From Mycolicibacterium bacteremicum (GTDB taxonomy: Bacteria; Actinomycetota; Actinomycetes; Mycobacteriales; Mycobacteriaceae), in assembly GCF_002086115.1 (NCBI RefSeq), contig NZ_MVHJ01000029.1:1-64000 (forward strand): DNA of 64,000 nucleotides. Direction: 5' to 3'. Numbering within the stretch: the first letter of the stretch is position 1; the number at the start of each line of letters is the position of its first letter. Made by a program: the position numbers and the translations under genes. The notes beneath the pieces are model-generated. The model made no database searches. It was not told where the DNA came from and saw only the letters and a program-made list of their open reading frames with translations. Positions 18,129 through 27,575 of this stretch are shown here, one piece after another.

Positions 18129-18612
18129 CGGTGTCGGCCGAGCCGTCCCCGTCGGCATCGGTGAACCGCACATCCCACCGGCCGTCACCGTCGCGGTCGG
18201 CATAGGCCGTACCGTCGGGCCCGCCGAGCACGCGGTCTGCCAGCCCGTCGGCGTCGACGTCGAGCAACCGCTCCCCCGCCGCGCCGTCACCGTCGAAGTC
18301 CACCAGCGGCCCACCGAAGGATTCGACGCCGTCGAGGCCGAACCAGCGCAGCTGCCCGGCCCGGTCCACCGCGACCGCCCAGGTGCCCGAACCGTCATCG
18401 GTGAAATAGGCCGGTGCGGTGCCGTCCCGCCCGTGCACCGCATGATCGGCCGCACCGCTGCCGTCCAGATCGGCCAACGCGTCGTCGGCCGCACCATCGG
18501 CGTCCATATCGAGACCGATGGCGTCGAGCACCCCGTCGCCGTCGATGTCCAGGGTCGGCTCGGCCGACCAGATGTCCGCGCCGCCGGCGCCGTCAGACAG
18601 GCAGTAGTCCAT
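18112..18612 (-). CDS. Acidic protein with calcium-binding DxDGDG repeats (Rv3906c-like)
   Basis: A 166-residue, very acidic protein built from repeated Asp-rich loops: DIDGDG, DMDADG, DLDGSG, DFDGDG, DVDADG, DRDGDG and DADGDG. These resemble EF-hand, dockerin or thrombospondin type-3 calcium sites. No signal peptide or membrane segment is seen. Its position just downstream of pcnA matches Rv3906c, annotated as similar to a fragment of pullulanase. Calcium binding is inferred from the motif only. The last 17 bp overlap the convergent ankyrin gene. Confidence 0.72.
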   Translation of the reverse strand: MDYCLSDGAGGADIWSAEPTLDIDGDGVLDAIGLDMDADGAADDALADLDGSGAADHAVHGRDGTAPAYFTDDGSGTWAVAVDRAGQLRWFGLDGVESFGGPLVDFDGDGAAGERLLDVDADGLADRVLGGPDGTAYADRDGDGRWDVRFTDADGDGSADTVSDLT

Positions 18613-18627
18613 ACCGGTCCAGACGCA

Positions 18628-20085
18628 TCAGGACGGCTGGGCGTTCCACCAATTCCGAAGTTCGGCCACGGCCTCGTCGTGATCGAGCGGTCCGCGCTCC
18701 AACCGGAGTTCCTTGAGGTACTTCCAGGCCTTGCCGACCTGGGGTCCGGCCGGGATGTCGAGGATCGCCATGATCTCGTTGCCGTCCAGGTCGGGCCGGA
18801 CCCGCTGCAGGTCCTCCTTGGCCGCGATCTCGGCGATCCGGTTCTCCAGATCGTCGTAGTTCGACCGCAGCCGCGCCGCACGGCGCTTGTTGCGCGTGGT
18901 GCAGTCGGCACGGACCAGCTTGTGCAACCGCTCCAGCAGCGGACCGGCATCGGTGACATAGCGGCGCACCGCCGAGTCGGTCCACCGGCCGTCGCCGTAA
19001 CCGTGGAAACGCAGGTGCAGGTACACCAGCTGGGAGACATCGTCGACCATCTGCTTGGAGTACTTCAGCGCCCGCATCCGCTTACGCACCATCTTGGCGC
19101 CCACCACCTCGTGGTGGTGGAAGCTGACGCCGCCGTCGGGCTCATGCCGGCGGGTGGCGGGCTTGCCGATGTCGTGCAACAGGGCGGCCCAGCGCAACAC
19201 CAGATCCGGGGGATCTCCAGGACCTTCCAAATCCATGGCCTGCTGCAGCACCGTCAGCGAATGCCAGTACACGTCCTTGTGCTGATGGTGCTCGTCGATC
19301 GCCATCCGCATCTCGCCCACCTCGGGCAGCACCACATCACCGAGACCGGTCTGCACCATCAGGTCGATACCGGCCACCGGATCGGCGCCGGTGATCAGCT
19401 TGTCGAGTTCGGCGGCGACGCGTTCGGCGGTGATGCGGCCCAGCTGCGGCGCCATCTCGATCAGTGCCTCGGTGACCCGGGGCGCCACCGCGAACCGCAG
19501 CTGTGACACGAATCTCGCGGCACGCAACATGCGCAGCGGATCGTCACCGAAGGACACCTGCGGTTCGGCCGGGGTGTCGAGCATCCGCTCGCGCAGCGCG
19601 GCCAGACCGCCGAGTGGGTCCACGAACTCGGTAGGCCCGGCACCGGTGATCTTCACCGCCATCGCGTTGACCGTGAAGTCGCGGCGGACCAGGTCGTCCT
19701 CCAGCCGGTCGCCGAAGCGCACCTCGGGATTGCGCGACACCTGGTCGTAGCTGTCGGCGCGGAAGGTGGTGATCTCGAATCGGCGGCCGGCCTTGCCGAC
19801 ACCCACGGTGCCGAACTCGATCCCGGTGTCCCACAGTGCATCCGACCAACCGCGCAGCAACTTCTGCATCTCCTGCGGCCGGGCATCGGTGGTGAAGTCG
19901 AGGTCCGCGTAGAGCCGGCCCAGCAGCGCGTCCCGCACGCTGCCACCGACCAGGTACAGCTCGTGGCCGGCGGCCTCGAACACCGCGCCGATATCGCGGA
20001 GCACATCGCCGTACTTGTTCAGCGCAACCCACGCGCCCGCCAACAGCTCGGCATCGGCGGTGTCCGGGGTCTGGTCGTACGGCAC
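18628..20085 (-). CDS. pcnA: CCA tRNA nucleotidyltransferase
   Basis: A 485-residue nucleotidyltransferase that adds or repairs the CCA end of tRNAs; in this window neither tRNA gene encodes CCA, so the activity is required. The head domain shows LVGGSVRDALLGR and the catalytic DLDFTTDARP near residues 50-75, followed by RRDFTVNAMA. The second half carries an HD domain (HDIGKPATR). GTG at 20085 aligns with the M. tuberculosis Rv3907c start. A TAGACT hexamer 8 nt upstream and the missing ribosome site suggest leaderless translation. Divergent from mutT4. Confidence 0.95.
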   Translation of the reverse strand: MPYDQTPDTADAELLAGAWVALNKYGDVLRDIGAVFEAAGHELYLVGGSVRDALLGRLYADLDFTTDARPQEMQKLLRGWSDALWDTGIEFGTVGVGKAGRRFEITTFRADSYDQVSRNPEVRFGDRLEDDLVRRDFTVNAMAVKITGAGPTEFVDPLGGLAALRERMLDTPAEPQVSFGDDPLRMLRAARFVSQLRFAVAPRVTEALIEMAPQLGRITAERVAAELDKLITGADPVAGIDLMVQTGLGDVVLPEVGEMRMAIDEHHQHKDVYWHSLTVLQQAMDLEGPGDPPDLVLRWAALLHDIGKPATRRHEPDGGVSFHHHEVVGAKMVRKRMRALKYSKQMVDDVSQLVYLHLRFHGYGDGRWTDSAVRRYVTDAGPLLERLHKLVRADCTTRNKRRAARLRSNYDDLENRIAEIAAKEDLQRVRPDLDGNEIMAILDIPAGPQVGKAWKYLKELRLERGPLDHDEAVAELRNWWNAQPS

Positions 20086-20093
20086 GTTCGGGG

Positions 20094-20099
20094 AGTCTA
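20094..20099 (-). promoter_or_regulatory. -10 hexamer TAGACT for pcnA (probable leaderless)
   Basis: Read on the minus strand, TAGACT is followed by 8 nt and the pcnA GTG. The usual distance from -10 to transcription start puts the first transcribed base at or next to the start codon. Confidence 0.5.
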
Positions 20100-20181
20100 G
20101 TGAGCCTCCCAGGGTGGTAACGACCCGGCGACAGCCCGGCCACGACAAGCGCGTGTGGCGATCAGGTGAACCGACGGCAAC

Positions 20182-20187
20182 TATCAT
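20182..20187 (+). promoter_or_regulatory. -10 hexamer TATCAT for mutT4 (probable leaderless)
   Basis: TATCAT ends 7 nt before the mutT4 GTG at 20195. No ribosome site is present, so the message is probably leaderless. The promoter is back to back with the pcnA promoter within a 109-bp gap. Confidence 0.45.
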
Positions 20188-20194
20188 CGCTTGG

Positions 20195-20977
20195 GTGTCG
20201 GACGGCGAGCAGGCCAAACCGCGACGGCGCCGAGGGCGTCGCCGCGGTCGCCGGGCTGCCGGTCCGCCCGCAGCCGACGCGCAAGGCGCCTCGACCCCGA
20301 CCGACGGCCAACCCAAACCCACCCCTCCGGGGAACGGTCAGCAGGCCAAACCCGGCCAGAACCGCAGGCCGCGCCAGGACCGCCGGGCCCCCGACCGGTT
20401 GCGCACCGTGCACGAGACCTCGGCGGGCGGCCTGGTCATCGACGGCATCGACGGACCCAAGGACACTCAGGTCGCGGCGCTGATCGGCCGCATCGACCGG
20501 CGCGGCCGGATGCTGTGGTCGCTGCCCAAGGGACATATCGAGGTCGGTGAGACCGCCGAACAGACCGCGATCCGTGAGGTGGCCGAGGAGACCGGTATCC
20601 AGGGCAGCGTGCTGGCCGCGCTCGGCAGCATCGACTACTGGTTCGTCACCGAGGGCCGGCGGGTGCACAAGACCGTGCACCATTACCTGATGCGTTTTCT
20701 CGGCGGCGACCTCTCCGATGAGGACATGGAGGTCACCGAGGTGGCCTGGGTCCCGCTGCGCGATCTGCCCGCCCGGCTGGCCTACGCCGACGAACGCCGG
20801 CTCGCGGTGGTCGCCGGTGAACTCATCGACAAGCTGCACACCGACGGTGAGGGCGCGTTGCCGCCGCTGCCGCAGAGTTCGCCGCGGCGGCGCCCCCAGA
20901 CCCATTCGCACACCCGCAACCGTCGCCCGGAGGAGTCGCCGCCCCGGCGGGCGAACGGCTGCGGACCCGGCCAATGA
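20195..20977 (+). CDS. mutT4: NUDIX hydrolase MutT4
   Basis: A 260-residue NUDIX hydrolase. The first 60 residues are basic, Arg/Pro-rich and disordered. The catalytic domain (about 70-210) contains the full Nudix box beginning at GHIEVGE and ending in REVAEETGI. The tail is Arg/Pro-rich. MutT-type enzymes hydrolyse nucleoside diphosphate derivatives, which can cleanse the nucleotide pool; the real substrate of MutT4 (Rv3908) is less certain. GTG at 20195 aligns with the M. tuberculosis N-terminus (SDGEQAK). Its stop overlaps the next gene by 4 bp (ATGA), starting an apparent operon that continues through mviN. Confidence 0.92.
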   Translation: MSDGEQAKPRRRRGRRRGRRAAGPPAADAQGASTPTDGQPKPTPPGNGQQAKPGQNRRPRQDRRAPDRLRTVHETSAGGLVIDGIDGPKDTQVAALIGRIDRRGRMLWSLPKGHIEVGETAEQTAIREVAEETGIQGSVLAALGSIDYWFVTEGRRVHKTVHHYLMRFLGGDLSDEDMEVTEVAWVPLRDLPARLAYADERRLAVVAGELIDKLHTDGEGALPPLPQSSPRRRPQTHSHTRNRRPEESPPRRANGCGPGQ

Positions 20978-23340
20978 GATCGGCGAGGGTGCTGCTGCGC
21001 GTCCTCACCGCCCTCCTGCTGGTCCTGCTGTTCACCCCGGGCGTTCCCGCCGCGGCCGAACCCGGCGAGACCCCGTTCCTGAAACTCCGCATCGACCGCG
21101 TCACCCCGGACACCGTCACCACCACCACCGGGTCGGTGGTCAGCGTCGCCGGCACCGTCAGCAATATCGGCGACCGTCCGGTACGCGACGTGGTGGTGCG
21201 TCTGGAGCACGCGCCGGCGGTCACCGGGTCCGCCGGACTGCGCACGAATCTGACCGGCGACCTCGACCAGTACGCCGCCGTCGCGCCGTTCATCACGGTG
21301 TCCGGCGAACTGGAACGCGGCCAGGAGGTGCCGTTCACGTTGTCCTACCCGGTGCGCGGGGGCGGCGAACCGACCCTGCAGATCGAACAGCCCGGCGTCT
21401 ACCCGATGCTGGTGAACGTCAACGGCACCCCCGACTACGGGGCTCCGGCCCGACTCGACGACGCCCGGTTCCTGCTGCCGGTGCTCGGGGTGCCGGCCGA
21501 CCCGGCCACCGGGGACGCCGAGGGATTGTCCGCGGTGGTACCGCCGGACACCTCACGCCCGGTCGCGACGACGGTGCTGTGGCCGCTGGCCGACCGGCCG
21601 CGGCTGGCGGCGGGCATCCCCGGCGGCACGACGCCGGTGCGGTTGCTCGACGACGATCTGGCCACCTCGCTGGCGCCCGGCGGTCGACTCGACACCCTGC
21701 TGTCGGCCGCCGACTTCGCCACCGGTGCCGCCGTCGACGCCGACGGGGCGGTCCGCGCCGCACTGTGTCTGGCCGTCGACCCGGATCTGCTCATCACCGT
21801 CAACGCGATGACCGCCGGCTACGTCGTCAGCGATGATCCCGCCGGCGGGCTGAACGCCCCCACCCGGCCCGGCACCGGGCAGGAGGCCGCCGCCAACTGG
21901 CTGGGCCGGCTCAAGGCGTTGGCGCAGCGGCTGTGCGTCACGCCGACGGTGTACGCCCAGGCCGACCTGGACGCGCTGCGCCGGGTCGGCGACGGCGCAC
22001 TCAACACCGTCGCCACCGGGGCCGCCGCCGATATCGTCGACCAGATCCTCGGGGTGCGCTCGGTGCGCGGGGCCACCCTGATCGGAGACGGACCGCTGAC
22101 CGAGGGTGCGGTCGCGCTGCTGGCCCAGCAGACCCCCACCGTCGCGGTGGCCGCCGCGCCGCTGAGCACCGCCGACGGCACCGGTGCCGAGCTCGCCCCG
22201 CAGCGCTACGCCCCACAGGTGGTGGTCGCACCCTTCGACCCGGCCCTGGGCGCCGCGCTGGCCGGCGTCGGCGCCGACCCGCGCACACCCACCTACCTCG
22301 ACCGCGGATTGCACATCCCGCTGCAACACGACTCGCGCATCGCCCGCCTGCAGGACGCGCTCGGGGCACTGCTGTGGCGGGGCCTGCAACCCGACGCCAC
22401 CCCGCGCACCCAGATCGTCGCGCCGCCGATGACCTGGGACCTCGATCCCGACGAGGCGCAGGGCGTGCTCACCGCGGTGGCCACCGCCATCCGGGCCGGC
22501 CTGGCCGACCCGCGCCCGCTGCCCGTCGTCATCGCGCAGACCCCGGCCACCGCTCCGTTCGAGGCGGCCACTCCCCCGCCCTGGACCGGTGACCCGACGG
22601 GCGCCTTCGACAACGGGGTGACCTCCGGGATCGGGGCGGTCATCGGGCGCCTCGGCGGGCTGACCGCCGCGTTGACCGTCGATGAGCGCACCGGGCTGAC
22701 CGGCACCCAGTACACCGCGCCGCTGCGCGAGGACATGCTGCGCGCCCTGAGCCAGTCGGTCCCGCCGCAGTTCCGCACCGGCGCTGCCCAGCAACGGCTT
22801 TCGACGGTCAGCCGGACCGTCGCGGATCTGTTCGGCGCGGTGACGGTGGTCAACCCGGGTGGCTCGTACACGCTGGCCACCGAACGCAGCCCGCTGCCGT
22901 TGGCGCTGCGCAACGATCTGCCGGTGCCGATCCGGGTGCGGTTGCGCATCGACGCCCCGCCCGGGATGACCGTCACCGATCCGGGCGTGATCGAACTGCC
23001 GCCGGGCTTTCTGCCGGTGCGCGTCCCGATCGAGGTGCACTTCACCCAGCGCTTTGCCGTCGACGTGGCGCTGTCGACCGCCGACGGGATGGCCCTGGGC
23101 GACCCGGTGCGGCTGTCGGTGCACTCCAACGCCTACGGCAAGGTGCTGTTCTTCATCAGCCTCACCGGCGGGCTGATCCTGGCCCTGTTGGTCGGGCGCC
23201 GGCTCTGGCACCGGTTCCGCGGCCAGCCCGACCGCGCCGACCTGATCCCGCCGACCCGGGAACCGCGCCGGCCCGACCCCCTGGACACCGCACTGGCCCA
23301 CACCGCCGACGAGCAACCCCGCACCGGCGGCGGCCGATGA
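20974..23340 (+). CDS. DUF6049 family secreted/membrane-anchored protein (Rv3909-like)
   Basis: A 788-residue protein with a cleavable-type signal peptide (about residues 1-28), a large extracytoplasmic region and one C-terminal membrane helix near 720-742 followed by an Arg-rich cytoplasmic tail. The region after the signal looks like an immunoglobulin-type beta domain (VSVAGTVSNIGDRPVRDVVVRL). It is always found beside mviN in mycobacteria and overlaps both neighbours by 4 bp, which suggests a shared role in envelope assembly; no enzymatic motif is seen. Function unknown. Confidence 0.85.
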   Translation: MRSARVLLRVLTALLLVLLFTPGVPAAAEPGETPFLKLRIDRVTPDTVTTTTGSVVSVAGTVSNIGDRPVRDVVVRLEHAPAVTGSAGLRTNLTGDLDQYAAVAPFITVSGELERGQEVPFTLSYPVRGGGEPTLQIEQPGVYPMLVNVNGTPDYGAPARLDDARFLLPVLGVPADPATGDAEGLSAVVPPDTSRPVATTVLWPLADRPRLAAGIPGGTTPVRLLDDDLATSLAPGGRLDTLLSAADFATGAAVDADGAVRAALCLAVDPDLLITVNAMTAGYVVSDDPAGGLNAPTRPGTGQEAAANWLGRLKALAQRLCVTPTVYAQADLDALRRVGDGALNTVATGAAADIVDQILGVRSVRGATLIGDGPLTEGAVALLAQQTPTVAVAAAPLSTADGTGAELAPQRYAPQVVVAPFDPALGAALAGVGADPRTPTYLDRGLHIPLQHDSRIARLQDALGALLWRGLQPDATPRTQIVAPPMTWDLDPDEAQGVLTAVATAIRAGLADPRPLPVVIAQTPATAPFEAATPPPWTGDPTGAFDNGVTSGIGAVIGRLGGLTAALTVDERTGLTGTQYTAPLREDMLRALSQSVPPQFRTGAAQQRLSTVSRTVADLFGAVTVVNPGGSYTLATERSPLPLALRNDLPVPIRVRLRIDAPPGMTVTDPGVIELPPGFLPVRVPIEVHFTQRFAVDVALSTADGMALGDPVRLSVHSNAYGKVLFFISLTGGLILALLVGRRLWHRFRGQPDRADLIPPTREPRRPDPLDTALAHTADEQPRTGGGR

Positions 23341-26300
23341 GCGCCGTGCAACGGACCCGCACGGAGCTGTCCGACTCCGCCGTGGTGTCCCGCTCCTGGG
23401 CCATGGCGCTGGCGACGCTGATCAGCAGGCTCACCGGGTTCGCCAGGATGGTGCTGCTGGCGATCATCCTGGGCGGCCCGCTGCTCAGCGCCTTCTCGGT
23501 GGCCAACCAGCTGCCCAACCTGATCGCGGCGCTGGTGCTCGAGGCGACGTTCACCGCCATCTTCGTGCCGGTGCTGGCACGCGCCGAACGCGAAGATCCC
23601 GATGGCGGAGCCGCTTTCATCCGCAAGCTGCTCACCCTGGCCACCCTGTTGCTGCTGCTGGCGACCATCGCCTCCACGCTGGCCGCGCCACTGCTCACCG
23701 ACCTGATGCTCGGCGCCGAGCCGCTGGTGAACCGGCCTCTCACGACGGCCTTCGCATATCTACTGCTGCCGCAGATCATCTTCTACGGCCTGTCCTCGGT
23801 GTTCATGGCAATCCTGAACACCCGCAACATCTTCGGCCCGCCGGCCTGGGCGCCGGTGGTCAACAACGTGGTGGCCATCGCCACCATCGCGCTCTATCTG
23901 ATCGTGCCGGGCGAGCTCTCGATCGACCCGGTCCAGATGGGCAATGCCAAGCTGCTGGTGCTGGGCATCGGCACCACCCTGGGTGTGGTGGCCCAGGCCG
24001 CCGTGGTGTTCGTCGCGTTGCGCGCCGAGCGGGTCAGCATGCGGCCGCTGTGGGGCATCGACGACCGGATGAAGACCTTCGGGATGATGGCGCTGGCGAT
24101 GGTGCTCTACGTGCTGATCAGCCAGGTCGGGCTGGTCGTCGGTAATCAGATCGCCAGTGCGGCATCGGCATCGGGGCCGGCCATCTACAACTACACCTGG
24201 CTGGTGCTGCAACTGCCGTTCGGCATCATCGGCGTGACGGTCCTGACCGTGGTGATGCCGCGACTGTCGCGCAACGCCGCCGCCGACGACGGGCCCGCGG
24301 TGCTGGCCGACCTGAACCTGGCCACCCGGCTCACCATGCTGACCCTGATCCCGGTGGTCGCGGTGATGACGGTGGGCGGGCCGGCGATCGGCAGCGCACT
24401 GTTCGCCTATGGCAACTTCGGTGACACCGACGCCCGCTATCTCGGTATGGCCATCACCCTGTCGGCGTTCACCCTGATCCCGTATTCGCTGGTGCTGCTG
24501 CAACTCCGGGTGTTCTATGCCCGGCAGCAGCCGTGGACACCGATCGTGTTGATCCTGGTGATCACCGCCGTCAAGATCGCGGCCTCGGTGGCGGTACCGC
24601 ATCTGGTCGCCGACCCCGGCATGGTCGCCGGGTACCTCGGCCTGGCCAACGGGCTGGGCTTCCTGGCCGGGGCCACCGTCGGCTATGCGGTGCTGCGCGC
24701 CAACCTGATCCCGGCGCGCAGCGGCGGCCGCATGATCGGTGTCGACGTCGTGCGCACCATCCTGGTCACCATCGCCGCCTCGATGCTCGCCGGGCTCGCG
24801 GCGCATGTCGTCGACCAGCTGCTCGGGCTGGAGGCGCTGACCGAGCACGGCGGCGGTCTGGGATCACTGCTGCGGCTGATCGTCATCGGCCTGATCATGG
24901 GCCCCATCGTCGGGGCGGTGTTGTGGGCGGCCAAGGTGCCCGACGCGTTGTCGGCCGTGGCCGCGGTGCAGCGGCGGCTCCGCAGCCGCACGGGGTCGGC
25001 CCCGGGGCGCACGGGGCGTCCCGACGCACATCGACCCGCACCGCCGGTCACGTACCCTGATCGGAGCAATTCGCATCCGATGCGGCCTCCACGCCCCCCG
25101 GCAGCCCGCCGGTACGCACCGCAGGCAGAGATTGCCAGGAGTCACACTCGGAAAGGACCATCGGTGAGCGATACCCCCGGCAGCGGGTCCGCGCCAGACG
25201 CCGGTAACGGGACCGAGTCCGACTCGGGGGCCACCACCCGGATTCCCCTGCAGGGCAAGGGCGGTGCGGATCCGTCCGCCGCCGAATCGGCGGCCGACCC
25301 GGGTCTGACCGCCGCGGACTTCCAGCCCGACACCGGCGGGTTCACCGCCCGGCCGCCCGCCGACTACGGCGGCGATCCGTCCCGCGAGCCGCTGGCCTTC
25401 GAACCGCCCCGCGAGGGTCCCACCGAGGCCGCCCTCGGCGAGGATCTGCACCTGATCCCGGGCGCATCCATCATCGGCGGCCGTTACCGGTTGCTGGTGT
25501 CCCACGGTGGCACCGACAAGCTGCGGTTCTGGCACGCCCTGGACACCGCGCTCGATCGCCAGGTGGCCCTGACCTTCGTCGACCCGGACGGCACACTGCC
25601 CGACAGCGAACTGCAGGACATCCTGGCCAGAACCCAGCGGTTGTCCAAGATCGACAGCCCCGGGCTGGCCCGCATCATGGACGTCACCCGCGCCGGATCC
25701 GGCGGCCTGGTGATCGCGGAGTGGATCCGCGGCGGATCGCTGACCGAGGTCGCCGAGACCGCGCCCTCCCCGATCGGCGGCGCGCGCGCCGTCCAGTCGC
25801 TGGCCGCCGCCGCCGAGATCGCGCACCGGTCCGGGGTCGCGCTGTCCATCGACGATCCGGGGCGCATCCGGGTCAGCATCGAGGGCGATGTCGCGCTGGC
25901 CTTCCCGGCCACGCTGCCCGAGGCCACTCCCGAGGACGACATCCGCGGTGTGGGCGCGGCGCTGTACGCCCTGCTGGTCAACCGGTGGCCACTGCCGGTC
26001 TCGGGCTCGCGCGGCGGGCTGGAACCGGCCGCGCTCGACGCCGTCGGGCAGCCCGTCGAACCGCAGACGGTCAATTCCGACATCCCGTTCCAGATCTCGG
26101 CGGCCGCCACCCGCGCGGTACAGGAGGGCGGCGGTATCCGTAGCGCGCCGACGCTGCTGAACCTGCTGCAGCAGGCGACGGCGGTGGCCGACCGCACCGA
26201 GTACATCGCCCCGCTGGACGAATCCCCCGCCGGCCGGCCGGCCGGATTCGGCGGCGACGACGGCGACCCGGCCTCGGTGGCCCGTCGCCGTAAAGGACTG

Positions 26301-26906
26301 ATCATCGGCCTGACCGTCGGCGGCGCCCTCGTCGTGGTGGTGTTCGTACTGCTGGCAACGGTGCTCAGCCGTATCTTCGGCGACGTCGGCGGCGGCCTCG
26401 ACCGCGACGAGCTCGGCCTGAACAGCCCGACGAGTACCACCGCCGAAGCCGACACCGGCACGGTCAAGCCGGTGCGCGCCACCGTCTACTCCCCGCAGGG
26501 TGAGGCCGATGCGCCGGCCGAGGCGGGCCTGGCGATCGACGGGAACCCGGCGACCGCGTGGCCGACCGACACCTACTCCGATCCGGCGCCGTTCCCCGGG
26601 TTCAAGAACGGTGTGGGTCTGATGCTGCAACTACCCCAGCCCACCGAACTCGGATCGGTGACCCTGAATGTGTCCAGCGTCGGCACCTCGGTACAGATCC
26701 GGGCCTCCGACTCGGCGAACCCGGCATCGCTGGAGGACACCACCGAGCTGAGCCCGCCGACCCCGCTCACCCGGGGGTCCAACACCATCGACATCACCGA
26801 CGCGCAGTCCACGTCCTATGTGCTGGTGTGGATCTCGACGTTGGGCAACGTGGACGGCAAGAGCCGCACCGATATCTCCGAGATCACCCTCAACACGCGG
26901 TCCTGA
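23337..26906 (+). CDS. mviN: MviN/MurJ lipid II flippase fused to pseudokinase
   Basis: A 1189-residue membrane protein. Residues about 15-550 form the MurJ-type core (some 14 helices) that moves lipid II, the peptidoglycan precursor, across the membrane. A disordered linker leads to a pseudokinase domain (about 710-960) lacking a proper HRD motif. One helix follows near 985-1008, then an extracytoplasmic discoidin-like domain (about 1040-1189). In M. tuberculosis the pseudokinase is phosphorylated by PknB and recruits FhaA, slowing peptidoglycan synthesis. It overlaps the upstream gene by 4 bp (ATGA). Confidence 0.93.
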   Translation: MSAVQRTRTELSDSAVVSRSWAMALATLISRLTGFARMVLLAIILGGPLLSAFSVANQLPNLIAALVLEATFTAIFVPVLARAEREDPDGGAAFIRKLLTLATLLLLLATIASTLAAPLLTDLMLGAEPLVNRPLTTAFAYLLLPQIIFYGLSSVFMAILNTRNIFGPPAWAPVVNNVVAIATIALYLIVPGELSIDPVQMGNAKLLVLGIGTTLGVVAQAAVVFVALRAERVSMRPLWGIDDRMKTFGMMALAMVLYVLISQVGLVVGNQIASAASASGPAIYNYTWLVLQLPFGIIGVTVLTVVMPRLSRNAAADDGPAVLADLNLATRLTMLTLIPVVAVMTVGGPAIGSALFAYGNFGDTDARYLGMAITLSAFTLIPYSLVLLQLRVFYARQQPWTPIVLILVITAVKIAASVAVPHLVADPGMVAGYLGLANGLGFLAGATVGYAVLRANLIPARSGGRMIGVDVVRTILVTIAASMLAGLAAHVVDQLLGLEALTEHGGGLGSLLRLIVIGLIMGPIVGAVLWAAKVPDALSAVAAVQRRLRSRTGSAPGRTGRPDAHRPAPPVTYPDRSNSHPMRPPRPPAARRYAPQAEIARSHTRKGPSVSDTPGSGSAPDAGNGTESDSGATTRIPLQGKGGADPSAAESAADPGLTAADFQPDTGGFTARPPADYGGDPSREPLAFEPPREGPTEAALGEDLHLIPGASIIGGRYRLLVSHGGTDKLRFWHALDTALDRQVALTFVDPDGTLPDSELQDILARTQRLSKIDSPGLARIMDVTRAGSGGLVIAEWIRGGSLTEVAETAPSPIGGARAVQSLAAAAEIAHRSGVALSIDDPGRIRVSIEGDVALAFPATLPEATPEDDIRGVGAALYALLVNRWPLPVSGSRGGLEPAALDAVGQPVEPQTVNSDIPFQISAAATRAVQEGGGIRSAPTLLNLLQQATAVADRTEYIAPLDESPAGRPAGFGGDDGDPASVARRRKGLIIGLTVGGALVVVVFVLLATVLSRIFGDVGGGLDRDELGLNSPTSTTAEADTGTVKPVRATVYSPQGEADAPAEAGLAIDGNPATAWPTDTYSDPAPFPGFKNGVGLMLQLPQPTELGSVTLNVSSVGTSVQIRASDSANPASLEDTTELSPPTPLTRGSNTIDITDAQSTSYVLVWISTLGNVDGKSRTDISEITLNTRS

Positions 26907-26995
26907 CCGCGGTTATCCCCAGGCACTCTGCCCCCGTCCACGCAGGTCAGGGCAGTTGGGCCAAATGAGTGTCGCAGCGGTGCCCGCGGCGTCCT

Positions 26996-27001
26996 TAGGG
27001 T
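26996..27001 (+). promoter_or_regulatory. -10-like hexamer TAGGGT upstream of sigM (possible leaderless start)
   Basis: TAGGGT ends 6 nt before the sigM GTG at 27008, and no ribosome site is visible. This spacing predicts transcription starting at the start codon. No clear SigM-type autoregulatory promoter was recognised. Confidence 0.35.
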
Positions 27002-27007
27002 TCGGCT

Positions 27008-27568
27008 GTGGGGGAATTCGCCGAGCAGATCCGCACCGATGAACAGTTGCTGGCCGCGCACATCGCCGGGGACCGGTTCGCGTTCGAGGAACTGTTCCAC
27101 CGCTACGAGGCACAGTTGTACCGGCTCGCCCGGATCATCACCCGCTGCCCCGACGACGCGCGCGACGCCCTGCAGGAGGCGATGCTGTCCGCGCACTGCA
27201 ATGCCACCGGGTTCCGGCGCGACTGCACCGTGAAGAGCTGGTTGCACCGCATCCTGGTCAACGCCTGCCTGGACCGGTTGCGTCGGTACCGGGCGCGCCC
27301 CACCGCCCCGTTGGATCCCTACACCGCCCGGCACGCTCGCGACCCGATCCCACGCGTGGACACCGCGATCGTCGTGGAGAAGGCCCTGCTGCGGCTGCCC
27401 ATCGATCAGCGGGCGGCCGTCGTCGCGGTCGACATGCAGGGTTTCTCGGTCGCCGAGACCGCGCAGCTGCTCGGGGTCCCGGAGGGCACCATCAAGAGCC
27501 GGTGCGCCCGCGGCAGGGCCAAACTCGCCGCCGCCCTGAAACCCCTGCAGGCTCCGGTCGCGCGATGA
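27008..27568 (+). CDS. sigM: ECF sigma factor SigM
   Basis: A 186-residue extracytoplasmic-function sigma factor. Region 2 (about residues 20-90) includes FEELFHRYEAQLYRLA and the -10-binding segment ending in VKSWLHRILVNACLDRLRR. Region 4 (about 125-178) carries the helix-turn-helix FSVAETAQLLGVPEGTIKSR. Its M. tuberculosis orthologue controls genes for secreted proteins and lipids in stationary phase or stress. The gene for its anti-sigma factor follows 7 bp downstream. GTG is the start codon, without a ribosome site. Confidence 0.93.
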   Translation: MGEFAEQIRTDEQLLAAHIAGDRFAFEELFHRYEAQLYRLARIITRCPDDARDALQEAMLSAHCNATGFRRDCTVKSWLHRILVNACLDRLRRYRARPTAPLDPYTARHARDPIPRVDTAIVVEKALLRLPIDQRAAVVAVDMQGFSVAETAQLLGVPEGTIKSRCARGRAKLAAALKPLQAPVAR

Positions 27569-27575
27569 TGGACGG

